This document shows positions 54,628 through 64,000 of a stretch of 64,000 nucleotides of DNA, one piece after another. A program made the position numbers and the translations under genes. The first letter of the stretch is position 1. Every line of letters begins with the position of its first letter. The DNA is from Huaxiibacter chinensis (GTDB lineage Bacteria > Pseudomonadota > Gammaproteobacteria > Enterobacterales > Enterobacteriaceae). Below the pieces are notes generated by a model, which was not told where the DNA came from, did not search any database, and saw only the letters and a program-made list of their open reading frames with translations. The stretch covers positions 1-64,000 of the forward strand of contig NZ_JAJVHF010000007.1 of NCBI RefSeq assembly GCF_022171985.1, read 5' to 3'.

Positions 54628-55341
54628 TTATGCGGCAAAATGTGTCCATAGCGCGGAAAGGGGCATAGCAAGCACCAGAGCCGGAAGCATATTCACCACG
54701 GCGAACATTTTGATACCGCAAATCCGCAGACCGGTCGCCAGCAAAAGCAGGCCGCCCACGGCGGTGAAATCAGCCATCATCGCCGGCGTCGTCAGTGGTA
54801 AGATCAAGGCGGCACAGGTGGCAAGCGCAAGCTGGATCAGCAGCATCGGCACGCTGATGGCGGCTACGGCGATGCCAAGCGTCGTGGCAAAGATTGTCGC
54901 GGTGAAGAAATCGAGAAACGCCTTGGCAATCAATATGCTGGGATCGCCGGTCATGCCTTCCTGCATGGCGCCGAAAATGCCCGTTCCGCTGGCGCAAAAG
55001 AGAATAATGATGGCGACATAATTTTGTATAAAGGTTTCGTGTGAACCACTCTTTGCTTTACCCGGACGTGAAATCAGCTGCTTTGCTTTACCCACCGCGC
55101 TGTTAATGCCTTTTTCCAGATAACAAAACTCCCCAATCAATGCGCCCAGCAATGTCGCCAGTACCATAACAGGTAGATTGGCGCATTTGACGACCAGTAA
55201 AATACCGATCCCCAGCGAAGCCAGACCAAAAATAGAGGGCATTGATGAGCGAATCCGCTCCGGCAATCTCTGGCTTAATACGGCGCCCAACACCCCGCCT
55301 AAAAGTACCGCCCCGGCGTTGATAAACGGTCCAATAACCAA
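54628..55341 (-). CDS. yqgA: DUF554 inner-membrane protein YqgA
   Basis: 237 residues, close to E. coli YqgA (~235). TTG 55341 is the likely start: GGAG lies 7 bases upstream and the N-terminus (MVIGPFINAGAVLLGGVLGA) matches the family. About seven hydrophobic helices are visible, with GTGIFGAMQEG and conserved glycine motifs. Function of DUF554 is not established; a transporter role is assumed. It is divergent from speC. Confidence 0.9.
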   Translation of the reverse strand: MVIGPFINAGAVLLGGVLGAVLSQRLPERIRSSMPSIFGLASLGIGILLVVKCANLPVMVLATLLGALIGEFCYLEKGINSAVGKAKQLISRPGKAKSGSHETFIQNYVAIIILFCASGTGIFGAMQEGMTGDPSILIAKAFLDFFTATIFATTLGIAVAAISVPMLLIQLALATCAALILPLTTPAMMADFTAVGGLLLLATGLRICGIKMFAVVNMLPALVLAMPLSALWTHFAA

Positions 55342-55740
55342 AATGTACTCCAGCTATATAATCATTGATTGTGCATTATTATTACATCAACAAGGACATT
55401 GTGGGGGCAATTTTGCCTGAAAATTGCATAAGGATTCTCTCTTGCACCCCAAAATAAAAGGTGACATCATTGCGCGAAATTTCTCCTGCCGGATAACGGG
55501 CCGCCCATGATGATGATATTTACCACTGCGCGAAAACCTGTCCGTCTCAGCTGTTCCTCTTCTACTCTCATCATGCGGTGAGGTTCACGCAGGCTCACTG
55601 CAGGACAACAGTAAAACCAGACGTGTTCTGATTTTACTGATGTCTGGCGATCGGAGCTGTACTCCAGTCAGACGCGTTCGTTGGGCAGGCCGCCATGCTG
55701 CCCGGGGCTTTTTATTCCCCTGAAACGGGTATTTGTGCAT
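55342..55740 (+). promoter_or_regulatory. Long speC leader and divergent yqgA/speC promoter region
   Basis: 399 bases without an established gene. Within it are a 24-codon frame (55507-55581), a hairpin CAGTAAAA/TTTTACTG (55609-55616/55632-55639), a competing stem CCAGAC/GTCTGG (55617-55622/55642-55647), and a GGGCAG/CTGCCC stem (55683-55703) followed by GGGGC and TTTTT. The two middle stems cannot form together, as in attenuators or riboswitches. Confidence 0.5.
55507..55581 (+). CDS. Possible 24-residue leader peptide upstream of speC
   Basis: Begins with three consecutive ATG codons (MMMIFTTARKPVRL...) and ends TGA just before the hairpins of the speC leader. The ribosome-binding site is weak. 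speF of enterobacteria is controlled by an ornithine-sensing leader peptide; whether speC here is similar is only an idea. Could be chance. Confidence 0.25.
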   Translation: MMMIFTTARKPVRLSCSSSTLIMR

Positions 55741-57882
55741 ATGAAATCACTGAAAATTGCCGTCAGCCACGCGCTCATGTCGGTCCTCTCCACGCACCGG
55801 GAAGTGGTTGCGTTAGATAACACCGATTTTACCGATGTGGCGGCGGTCGTTATGACCCCTGCCGACAGCCGCAGCGGCATTCTGGCTTTGTTGAAGCGCA
55901 CCGGGTTCCAGCTGCCGGTATTTCTCTTTTCTGCCGAACCAGTCGATGTGCCGGAAGGCGTTAGCGCCGTTATCGATGGCAAAGCGCAGGAGTGGCTGGA
56001 GCTGGAAGCTGCCGCCTGTCGTTATGAAGAAAACCTTCTGCCTCCTTTTTTTGACACGCTGACGCAGTATGTGGCGATGGGAAACAGTACCTTTGCCTGC
56101 CCGGGCCATCAGCATGGCGCCTTCTTCAAAAAGCATCCGGCGGGTCGCCAGTTCTATGATTTCTTTGGCGAGAACGTGTTTCGTGCCGATATGTGCAATG
56201 CCGATGTGAAGCTCGGCGATTTGCTTATCCATGAAGGCTCGGCAAAAGAGGCGCAAAAGTTCGCGGCGAAAGTCTTTAATGCGGATAAAACCTACTTTGT
56301 CCTCAACGGCACGTCGGCGGCAAATAAGGTTGTCACCAATGCGCTGTTAACCCGTGGCGATCTGGTGCTTTTTGATCGCAATAATCACAAATCTAACCAT
56401 CATGGCGCGCTGATCCAGGCGGGGGCTACACCGGTATATCTTGAGGCGTCGCGCAATCCGTTTGGCTTTATCGGCGGCATTGATGAACACTGCTTCGACG
56501 ATGCCTGGCTGCGTGGTCTTATTCGCGAGGTGGCGCCGGATAAAGCGCAGGAGGCCAGGCCATTTCGTCTGGCGGTGATCCAGCTTGGCACCTACGACGG
56601 AACCATCTACAACGCCCGTCAGGTCATCGACAAAATCGGCCATCTGTGTGATTACATTCTCTTCGACTCTGCATGGGTCGGGTATGAGCAGTTTATCCCG
56701 ATGATGGCCGACAGCTCGCCGCTTTTACTGGAACTGACCGCCAACGATCCGGGTATTTTTGTCACCCAGTCGGTTCATAAGCAGCAGGCCGGGTTCTCGC
56801 AAACCTCCCAGATCCACAAGAAAGATAACCATATTCGCGGTCAGGCACGGTTCTGTCCGCACAAACGCCTGAATAATGCTTTTATGCTGCACGCGTCAAC
56901 CAGTCCGTTTTACCCGCTGTTTGCTGCGCTGGATGTGAATGCCAAGATCCATGAAGGCGAAAGCGGGCGCAGGTTATGGGCAGAGTGCGTGGCGCTGGGG
57001 ATTGAAGCGCGTAAAGCGATCGTGGCCAACTGCAAGATGATCAAACCCTTTATCCCGCCGGTGGTCGCCGGGCGTCCGTGGCAGGATCACCCCACGCAGG
57101 TTATCGCCAGTGAACGCCGGTTCTTCAGCTTTGAGCCTGGCGCGAAATGGCACGGTTTTGAGGGCTACGCCAGCGAGCAGTATTTTGTCGATCCCTGCAA
57201 GCTGCTGTTAACCACGCCGGGCATTGATGCACAAACGGGTGAATACACGGCGTTTGGGGTACCAGCAACCATTCTGGCCCATTATCTGCGTGAAAACGGC
57301 ATCGTGCCGGAGAAGTGCGATCTTAACTCGATACTCTTCCTGCTGACGCCGGCGGAAAGCGCTGAAAAAATGGCGCAGCTGGTGGCAATGCTGGGACAGT
57401 TTGAGCAGCACATTGAAGATGACACACCGCTTGCCGACGTGCTGCCGACCGTCTTTAACAAATACCCGGTACGTTATCGCGATTACACCCTGCGTCAGTT
57501 ATGCCAGGAGATGCACGATCTGTACGTCAGCTTTAAGGTCAAAGATCTGCAGAAGGCGATGTTCCGCAAAGAGAGCTTCCCTGCGGTGAAGATGAATCCT
57601 CAGGATGCCAACCAGGCGTACATTCGCGGTAACGTCGATCTGGTGCGCATCAGTGAAGCAGAAGGGCGTATCGCGGCAGAAGGGGCATTACCTTATCCAC
57701 CGGGCGTCCTGTGCGTGGTGCCTGGCGAGGTGTGGGGAGGCGCGGTCCAGCGCTACTTCCTGGCGCTTGAGGAGGGCATTAATCTGCTGCCTGGCTTCTC
57801 GCCGGAACTGCAGGGCGTCTACAGTCAAAAAGATGCCGATGGGATTAAGCGCTTGTACGGCTATGTGCTGAAAAGCGAGTGA
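55741..57882 (+). CDS. speC: Constitutive-type ornithine decarboxylase
   Basis: 713 residues from ATG 55741, near the 711 of E. coli SpeC; frames open further upstream but homology starts here. Converts ornithine to putrescine with pyridoxal phosphate in the cytoplasm. PLP lysine is K347 in SVHKQQAGFSQTSQIHK; PGHQHGAFF and LPYPPGVLCVVPGE are family motifs. The N-terminal CheY-like wing domain, core and C-terminal domain are all present. The long structured leader suggests post-transcriptional control. Confidence 0.97.
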   Translation: MKSLKIAVSHALMSVLSTHREVVALDNTDFTDVAAVVMTPADSRSGILALLKRTGFQLPVFLFSAEPVDVPEGVSAVIDGKAQEWLELEAAACRYEENLLPPFFDTLTQYVAMGNSTFACPGHQHGAFFKKHPAGRQFYDFFGENVFRADMCNADVKLGDLLIHEGSAKEAQKFAAKVFNADKTYFVLNGTSAANKVVTNALLTRGDLVLFDRNNHKSNHHGALIQAGATPVYLEASRNPFGFIGGIDEHCFDDAWLRGLIREVAPDKAQEARPFRLAVIQLGTYDGTIYNARQVIDKIGHLCDYILFDSAWVGYEQFIPMMADSSPLLLELTANDPGIFVTQSVHKQQAGFSQTSQIHKKDNHIRGQARFCPHKRLNNAFMLHASTSPFYPLFAALDVNAKIHEGESGRRLWAECVALGIEARKAIVANCKMIKPFIPPVVAGRPWQDHPTQVIASERRFFSFEPGAKWHGFEGYASEQYFVDPCKLLLTTPGIDAQTGEYTAFGVPATILAHYLRENGIVPEKCDLNSILFLLTPAESAEKMAQLVAMLGQFEQHIEDDTPLADVLPTVFNKYPVRYRDYTLRQLCQEMHDLYVSFKVKDLQKAMFRKESFPAVKMNPQDANQAYIRGNVDLVRISEAEGRIAAEGALPYPPGVLCVVPGEVWGGAVQRYFLALEEGINLLPGFSPELQGVYSQKDADGIKRLYGYVLKSE

Positions 57883-57886
57883 TTTC

Positions 57887-57952
57887 CCCCTCGTCCATAG
57901 CGGACGAGGGGTGAAACCGCGTCAGGCAGGCCCCTCTCTTATCTGAGAGGGG
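57887..57952. terminator. Two hairpins between convergent speC and nupG
   Basis: CCCCTCGTCC/GGACGAGGGG (57887-57896/57902-57911) and CCCCTCTC/GAGAGGGG (57931-57938/57945-57952). Neither has a good T tract, so they are probably mRNA 3'-end stabilisers or weak terminators serving both genes. Confidence 0.5.
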
Positions 57953-57958
57953 ATATTG

Positions 57959-59215
57959 TTAATGCGCGACAGATTGTGCGCCGTGTGGTTCGCGAACGTG
58001 CTTGTACTTGAACAGCGCGATGAACGCGAAGAACAGCACCAGCGAGTAACCGGCAAAGATAAGCCAGACTGGCTGCCAGTCGGTGATGCCGTTGGTGGTA
58101 TACATTTCAACGACTTTACCGCTCACAATGCCGCCCAGGATACAGCCGAAACCGTTAGTCATCATCAGGAACATACCCTGCGCACTGGCACGAATTTCAG
58201 GCTTCACTTCTTTTTCCACAAAGACCGAACCAGAAATGTTGAAGAAGTCGAAGGCGCAGCCGTAAACAATCATCGACAGAACCAGCAGCACGGTGCCGAA
58301 TGGGCTTGGGTCGCCGTAGGCGAACAGACCGAAGCGCAACATCCATGCAGCAATACTGATGAGCATAACGTTCTTGATGCCGTAGCGGCTCAGGAAGAAC
58401 GGGATGGTCAGAATGAACAGGGTTTCAGAAATCTGGGAAATCGACATCATCACCGAAGCGTGTTCGACAATAAAGCTGCCGGAGAACAGTGGGTTATTAT
58501 CGAAGCTGTGCAGGAACGTGTTGCCGAACATGTTGGTGATTTGCAGCTCGGCGCCCAGCAGCATGGAGAAGATAAAGAAGATCGCCATGCGTCGGTTTTT
58601 AAACAGTGCGAACGCGTCCAGGCCCAGCATTGAGGTCCAGGTCTGGTTCTTTTGCTGATTCGACACCGGAACGTGCGGCAGCGTCAGGGTGAACAGTGCC
58701 AGCACCACGGAGAGCGCGGCACCGATGTACAGCTGCATATGGCTCAGTTCAAAGCCTGCGAAGCTCACGCCCCACATCGCCATAATAAAGCCGATGGTGC
58801 CCCAGATACGGATGGGGGGAAAATCGGTAACGATATCAAGGCCAGCTGACTTGATGCGGTGATAGGAGATCGTGTTGATCAAACCCAGCGTAGGCATATA
58901 GGCCAGCGAGTTAAGCAGGATCACGATAAACATCGCGCCTGGCGTCGTGACGCCCGCAGCCATAAATAACGTGCCCGCCCCCACGAGGTGGCAAAGGGCA
59001 TACAGCCATTTTGCGCTGATCCATTTGTCCGCCACGATCCCCAGCAGCGTAGGCATGAAGACTGCCGCGATACCCAGTGAGCTGTAGACGGCGCCAATAG
59101 ATGCGCCGTCGAACTTGAGCGTGACAAACATATAGGAGCCGAGCGTGGTCAGCCAGCTCCCCCACAGGCAGAACTGCAGAAACGACAAGATTTTAAGCTG
59201 CAGCTTAAGGTTCAT
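57959..59215 (-). CDS. nupG: Nucleoside:H+ symporter NupG
   Basis: 418 residues, same length as E. coli NupG and collinear from MNLKLQLKILSFLQFCLWGSWLTTLG to the C-terminus. Inner-membrane 12-helix transporter of the nucleoside:H+ symporter family, taking up purine and pyrimidine nucleosides. Conserved segments include SYHRIKS, DFPPIRIWGTIGFI, LGAELQITNMFGNTFLHSF and ISGSVFVEKEV. TGAGGAAAG precedes ATG. Confidence 0.97.
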   Translation of the reverse strand: MNLKLQLKILSFLQFCLWGSWLTTLGSYMFVTLKFDGASIGAVYSSLGIAAVFMPTLLGIVADKWISAKWLYALCHLVGAGTLFMAAGVTTPGAMFIVILLNSLAYMPTLGLINTISYHRIKSAGLDIVTDFPPIRIWGTIGFIMAMWGVSFAGFELSHMQLYIGAALSVVLALFTLTLPHVPVSNQQKNQTWTSMLGLDAFALFKNRRMAIFFIFSMLLGAELQITNMFGNTFLHSFDNNPLFSGSFIVEHASVMMSISQISETLFILTIPFFLSRYGIKNVMLISIAAWMLRFGLFAYGDPSPFGTVLLVLSMIVYGCAFDFFNISGSVFVEKEVKPEIRASAQGMFLMMTNGFGCILGGIVSGKVVEMYTTNGITDWQPVWLIFAGYSLVLFFAFIALFKYKHVREPHGAQSVAH

Positions 59216-59403
59216 GTTACTTTCCTCACAAATGAGCGGGAGATATGTTGATATGGGAACATTCAGGGTTGCTATTTGATGCGATTCTATCAGCAGGCAA
59301 CGTTATGTTTTGTTACCTCCCGCAAAAAAATGCAATCCATATTAATTTGCAGATCAGATTGTGATGCAAATAACATTTTCGTATGGGTGGGGAGTGCGGT
59401 CTG
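59216..59403 (-). promoter_or_regulatory. nupG promoter region with possible CRP site
   Basis: On the minus strand a -10-like TAGAAT lies at 59284-59289. A half-conserved CRP site (TGTGATGCAAATAACA, plus strand 59360-59375) lies ~90 bases upstream of the implied start. In E. coli nupG is controlled by CRP, CytR and DeoR; only this CRP-like site could be suggested here. Confidence 0.35.
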
Positions 59404-59815
59404 ATGCCCTCACCCCGGCCCTCTCCCACCGGGAGAGGGAGAAGGGCGGTGGTCCACTCCTGGTTCCCCGCAGGGAGGGAGAAAGGCGGTGGTCCACTCC
59501 TGGCTCCCCCGCAGGGAGGGAGAAGGGCGGTGGTCCACTCCTGGTTCCCCGCAGGGAGGGAGAAGGGCGGTGGTCCACTCCTGGCTCCCCCAGGGAGGGA
59601 GAAGGGCGGTGGTCCACTCCTGGCTCCTCCGCAGGGAGGGAAAAGGGTGGTGGTCCACTCCTGGCTCCCCCGCAGGGAGGGAGAAGGGCGGTGAACACTC
59701 CTGGCTCCTCGCAGGGAGGGAGAAGGGCGGTGGTCCACTCCTGGCTCCCCCGCAGGGAGGGAGAGAAGGGCGGTGAACACTCCTGGCTCCCCCAGGGAGG
59801 GGGAGAAGGAGCTCA
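59404..59815. repeat. Nine-copy ~40-bp G+C-rich tandem repeat between nupG and mltC
   Basis: The core CCACTCCTGG or ACACTCCTGG recurs at 59454, 59494, 59535, 59575, 59614, 59655, 59695, 59735 and 59777, spacing 39-42 bp. Each unit reads roughly AAGGGCGGTGGTCCACTCC then TGGCTCCCCCGCAGGGAGGG, with a small CTCCC/GGGAG hairpin. The array begins in a CCGGCCCTCTCCCACCGGGAGAGGG palindrome type common between enterobacterial genes. No spacers, no gene. Confidence 0.9.
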
Positions 59816-59831
59816 GAGGAAGGAAACAACG

Positions 59832-60956
<1,125 letters not shown>

Positions 60957-60962
60957 TTATAA

Positions 60963-60988
60963 GCCGGGTAAGCGCAGCGCTACCCGGC
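60963..60988. repeat. REP-like palindrome between yggX and mltC
   Basis: GCCGGGTA..TACCCGGC with an inner GCG/CGC stem. This is the usual enterobacterial repetitive extragenic palindrome form; it may stabilise or end the yggX message. Confidence 0.7.
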
Positions 60989-61002
60989 AACAGCCCGCAA
61001 AA

Positions 61003-61290
<288 letters not shown>

Positions 61291-61300
61291 TTAACCGAAG

Positions 61301-62353
61301 CTAAACCATTGCTCCGGTGCGTAATTGTTGTAACAGACGCTCCACGGGAGCCGCCAGCCCAACTGACGGCGGTTGCGCTAAGTTATACCAGAGACCGCTG
61401 CCTTCATCCATGCATGAGGTGAAGGAGGACACGGGAAGCCACATCGGGACAATATCCAGATGGAAATGGCTAAACGTATGGCGGAAAGCGGTCAGTTGCG
61501 TCAGGGTATCGGCAGGAATACCTCGCAGGTTCAGCCACTCGCGAAGCGCTTCCTCGGATTCAAACTGGGGGAAGCAGAACAAGCCGCCCCACAGGCCGCT
61601 CGGCGGACGCTGGGCGAGCCAGGCGTCGTCACCGTGCTGCATTAAAAGCATATAGCCGGTACGCTCGGGGAGAGTCTGTTTCGGTTTCTTGCCCGGGTAC
61701 TGTGCCCAGCTGTGATGAGCATAGGCCACGCACAGGTTATTTACCGGACAGAGTTCGCACTTAGGTTTCGTGCGCGTACAGACGATCGCGCCGAGATCCA
61801 TCATTGCCTGATTAAAACGCGCTACGCCTGACGCAGGGGTCACGGCCTCGCTAATGTCCCACAGGCGTTTTTCAACGTCTTTCTTACCCGGCCAGCCGTC
61901 AACAGCATAGCAACGTGCCAGCACGCGTTTTACGTTGCCATCGAGAATCGGATAGTGCTGGCCCAGCGAAAGAGAAAGGACGGCGCCCGCAGTGGAGCGG
62001 CCGACGCCGGGCAGTGCCGCCACTTCATCGAACGTCTCCGGGAAACGGCCCTTATGCAGCGTGGCCACCTGCTGAGCGGCTTTGTGCAGATTGCGGGCTC
62101 GCGCGTAATAACCGAGACCTGTCCACAGGTGCAGCACTTCATCCAAAGGGGCATTGGCCAGATCGGTGACCGTCGGGAAACGCGCCATAAAGCGCTCGAA
62201 ATAGGGAATCACCGTCGCAACCTGAGTTTGTTGCAACATCACCTCAGAGAGCCATACTTTGTAAGGCGTTTTTTCAATTTGCCAGGGCAGGGTTTTACGC
62301 CCGTATTTGTCGTACCAGTCCAGCACCTGGGCTGAAAATTGAGAGGCTTGCAT
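61301..62353 (-). CDS. mutY: Adenine DNA glycosylase MutY
   Basis: 350 residues, as in E. coli. Removes adenine mispaired with 8-oxoguanine or guanine. A helix-hairpin-helix [10 protein letters not shown] precedes the catalytic Asp in D-G-N-V-K-R-V-L. The [4Fe-4S] ligands C-x6-C-x2-C-x5-C ([17 protein letters not shown]) and the C-terminal NUDIX-like 8-oxoG-recognition domain are complete. Divergent from trmB. Confidence 0.97.
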   Translation of the reverse strand: MQASQFSAQVLDWYDKYGRKTLPWQIEKTPYKVWLSEVMLQQTQVATVIPYFERFMARFPTVTDLANAPLDEVLHLWTGLGYYARARNLHKAAQQVATLHKGRFPETFDEVAALPGVGRSTAGAVLSLSLGQHYPILDGNVKRVLARCYAVDGWPGKKDVEKRLWDISEAVTPASGVARFNQAMMDLGAIVCTRTKPKCELCPVNNLCVAYAHHSWAQYPGKKPKQTLPERTGYMLLMQHGDDAWLAQRPPSGLWGGLFCFPQFESEEALREWLNLRGIPADTLTQLTAFRHTFSHFHLDIVPMWLPVSSFTSCMDEGSGLWYNLAQPPSVGLAAPVERLLQQLRTGAMV

Positions 62354-62497
62354 GGTTATCGATTCACATAATCAGGGACGCAGATTGCAGCACAGCGTTA
62401 ATCGACTGTAAACCGGATCTTTCCCATGCTTGCATAGATGGCTTAACTTTGGATAATGCCCGTTTCCCGAACACTCTCACAAGCAGACTACTCTTTT

Positions 62498-63217
62498 ATG
62501 AAAAACGACGTCATTTCACCGGAATTTGATGAAAACGGTCGCCCGCTGCGCCGTATTCGCAGCTTTGTCCGCCGTCAGGGGCGCCTGACCAAAGGGCAGC
62601 AGCACGCGCTGGACAACTACTGGCCGGTGATGGGCGTTGAGTTCACTGAACAGCCTGTCGACTTTGCCGAACTGTTTGGTCGTGAAGCGCCGGTGACGCT
62701 GGAAATTGGGTTTGGTATGGGCACCTCGCTGGTGACCATGGCAAAAGCGCGGCCTGAGCAGGCTTTCCTGGGCATTGAAGTGCACTCCCCGGGTGTGGGT
62801 GCCTGTCTGGCCATGGCCCACGAAGAGGGCGTAGAGAACCTGCGCGTGATGTGTCACGATGCGGTCGAAGTGCTGCATAAAATGATTCCTGACAATTCTT
62901 TAAACATGGTTCAGCTCTTTTTCCCTGACCCGTGGCACAAAGCACGTCATAATAAACGCCGTATCGTTCAGGCCCCTTTTGCTGAGTTAGTGAAAAGTAA
63001 GCTAAAACTGGGCGGCGTTTTCCATATGGCGACCGACTGGGAACCGTACGCGGAACACATGCTTGAAGTGATGTCATCTCTGGATGGCTATAAAAATCAG
63101 TCTGAGAGCAATGACTACGTACCGCGCCCGGATTCACGTCCGGTGACAAAATTTGAACAGCGTGGCCATCGTCTTGGTCACGGTGTATGGGACTTAATGT
63201 TCGAGAGGGTGAAATAA
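62498..63217 (+). CDS. trmB: tRNA (guanine-N7-)-methyltransferase
   Basis: 239 residues from ATG 62498, matching E. coli; the frame upstream to 62456 is not needed. Methylates G46 of tRNA using S-adenosylmethionine. G-x-G-x-G motif in [11 protein letters not shown], then [17 protein letters not shown], the family's catalytic/tRNA-binding segment. Its stop overlaps the yggL start by one base. Confidence 0.97.
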   Translation: MKNDVISPEFDENGRPLRRIRSFVRRQGRLTKGQQHALDNYWPVMGVEFTEQPVDFAELFGREAPVTLEIGFGMGTSLVTMAKARPEQAFLGIEVHSPGVGACLAMAHEEGVENLRVMCHDAVEVLHKMIPDNSLNMVQLFFPDPWHKARHNKRRIVQAPFAELVKSKLKLGGVFHMATDWEPYAEHMLEVMSSLDGYKNQSESNDYVPRPDSRPVTKFEQRGHRLGHGVWDLMFERVK

Positions 63218-63543
63218 TGGCAAAGAACCGTAGCCGTCGTCTGCGTAAAAAGATGCATATCGAAGAATTCCAGGAAGTGGGTTTTTCTGTTGCATGGCGT
63301 TTCCCGGAAGGCACCAGCGTAGAAACCATCGATAAAGAAGTTGATGCGTTCATCGATGAAGTCATCGAGCCAAACAAACTGGCGTTTGACGGCAGTGGTT
63401 ACCTGGCATGGGAAGGTCTGATCTGTAAGCAAGAAATCGGTAAATGTACCGAAGAGCAGCAGACTCTTGTGCGCAAATGGCTGGAAGACCGCAAATTCGA
63501 AGAAGTGCGCGTGAGCGAACTTTTCGACATTTGGTGGGACTAA
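63217..63543 (+). CDS. yggL: DUF469 family protein YggL
   Basis: 108 residues, same length as E. coli YggL and closely similar ([19 protein letters not shown]... ending F-D-I-W-W-D). Basic N-terminus, otherwise acidic; a 50S-ribosome association has been reported for the E. coli protein. Translationally coupled to trmB. Confidence 0.95.
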   Translation: MAKNRSRRLRKKMHIEEFQEVGFSVAWRFPEGTSVETIDKEVDAFIDEVIEPNKLAFDGSGYLAWEGLICKQEIGKCTEEQQTLVRKWLEDRKFEEVRVSELFDIWWD

Positions 63544-63555
63544 ATAAGCAACACG

Positions 63556-63580
63556 GGGCCAGCATTAGCTGGCCCGTTTT
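63556..63580 (+). terminator. Terminator after trmB-yggL
   Basis: GGGCCAGC-ATTA-GCTGGCCC then G and TTTT, 12 bases after the yggL stop. It separates yggN, whose start is 16 bases further on. Confidence 0.85.
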
Positions 63581-63596
63581 GTCTGAGGGAGTTTTT

Positions 63597-64000
63597 ATGA
63601 TGCGCAAAACGCTGCTTGCTGCGGCACTGATGACCACGACGCTTGCCGCACATGCGGACTACAAATGCGAAGTGACGCCGCGAGATGATGTGATTTTAAG
63701 CCCGCAAACCGTGCAGGTTAAAGGCGAAAACGGCAATCTGGTCATTACGCCAGATGGCAGTGTCATGTACAACGGTAAGCAATACACCCTTAGCGCCGCG
63801 CAGCGTGAACAGGCAAAAGATTATCAGGCTGACCTGCGTACCGCTCTGCCGTGGATTGACGAAGGCGCACTCACGCGCGTTGAGAAAGGCCGCGTGGCTC
63901 TGGATAAGATCATCACCAAAGAGATGGGAGAGAGCAGCAATATGCGTTCCCGTCTGACCAAGCTTGATGCGCAGCTCAAAGAGCAAATGAACCGGATTAT
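63597..64000 (+). CDS. yggN: DUF2884 family periplasmic protein YggN (cut at window end)
   Basis: First 134 codons; the gene continues past 64000. ATG 63597 with GAGGGAG upstream. Signal peptide with probable cleavage at A-H-A before DYKCEVTPRDDV. Mature sequence is nearly identical to E. coli YggN (QTVQVKGENGNLVITPDG, MRSRLTKLDAQLKEQMNRII). Function unknown. Confidence 0.95.
   Translation, partial: MMRKTLLAAALMTTTLAAHADYKCEVTPRDDVILSPQTVQVKGENGNLVITPDGSVMYNGKQYTLSAAQREQAKDYQADLRTALPWIDEGALTRVEKGRVALDKIITKEMGESSNMRSRLTKLDAQLKEQMNRI

Noticed and set aside
55609..55647. H-type pseudoknot in the speC leader
   Set aside because: The two stems would cross with loops of 0 and 2 bases, too short to span 6- and 8-bp stems. 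Mutually exclusive hairpins are the better reading.
55695..55822. Second small frame in the speC leader starting at ATG 55695 and running into speC
   Set aside because: No ribosome-binding site, and the ATG is in the loop of the GGGCAG/CTGCCC hairpin.
59404..59815. CRISPR array
   Set aside because: Repeats are directly adjacent with no unique spacers, and no cas genes are present.

Overview
The window is enterobacterial chromosome, closest in content to the Enterobacter/Lelliottia/Leclercia group; the genus is inferred, not proven. The right end carries the speC-yqgA-tRNA-Phe, nupG, mltC, yggX, mutY, trmB, yggL, yggN neighbourhood familiar from Escherichia coli. The left two thirds are accessory or lineage-specific.

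Layout. (1) 1-10018: the 3' part of a giant BapA/LapA-type repetitive adhesin, then its type I secretion ABC transporter and membrane fusion protein. No outer-membrane channel gene is visible. (2) 10054-12884: a two-winged-helix regulator facing the secretion genes and, across a 500-base intergenic region, a divergent LuxR-HTH/EAL protein. Both may control the adhesin. (3) 13015-17493: cbiP-cobU-cobS-cobC-cobT, the late (nucleotide-loop) half of cobalamin synthesis, with overlapping or nearly overlapping genes. (4) 17477-21999: a YjdF-like membrane protein, a classical autotransporter with a 14-fold PPVVT linker, and a lipoprotein alpha/beta hydrolase.

(5) 22529-54333: a complete type VI secretion system on one strand. 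All thirteen core genes are present (tssB, C, K, L, hcp, clpV, vgrG, M, A, F, G, J, E), plus an OmpA-type peptidoglycan anchor, a PAAR tip protein and a VasL/TagA protein. Three cargo blocks interrupt it. The first is an A+T-rich lipase/immunity (Tle4/Tli4-like) and PAAR block between vgrG and tssM. The second is a three-gene phospholipid cassette between tssA and tssF: a CDP-alcohol phosphatidyltransferase homologue, a PlsC-like acyltransferase and a CdsA-like cytidylyltransferase. The third, between tssE and vasL, holds an unknown protein, a small secreted Cys-rich protein and a membrane-anchored coiled-coil protein with a T5orf172/GIY-YIG-type domain. A perfect FNR-type palindrome and a sigma70-like promoter lie upstream of tssB.

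(6) 54423-64000: tRNA-Phe(GAA), yqgA, speC with a long structured leader, nupG, a nine-copy ~40-bp tandem repeat, mltC, a REP-like palindrome, yggX, mutY, and divergently trmB-yggL-yggN (the last cut by the window edge).

The most unusual points are the lipid-synthesis trio built into the T6SS operon, the T5orf172 membrane protein in the same operon, a TssM without a P-loop, the FNR box, the speC leader, and the expanded repeats in the autotransporter and between nupG and mltC.
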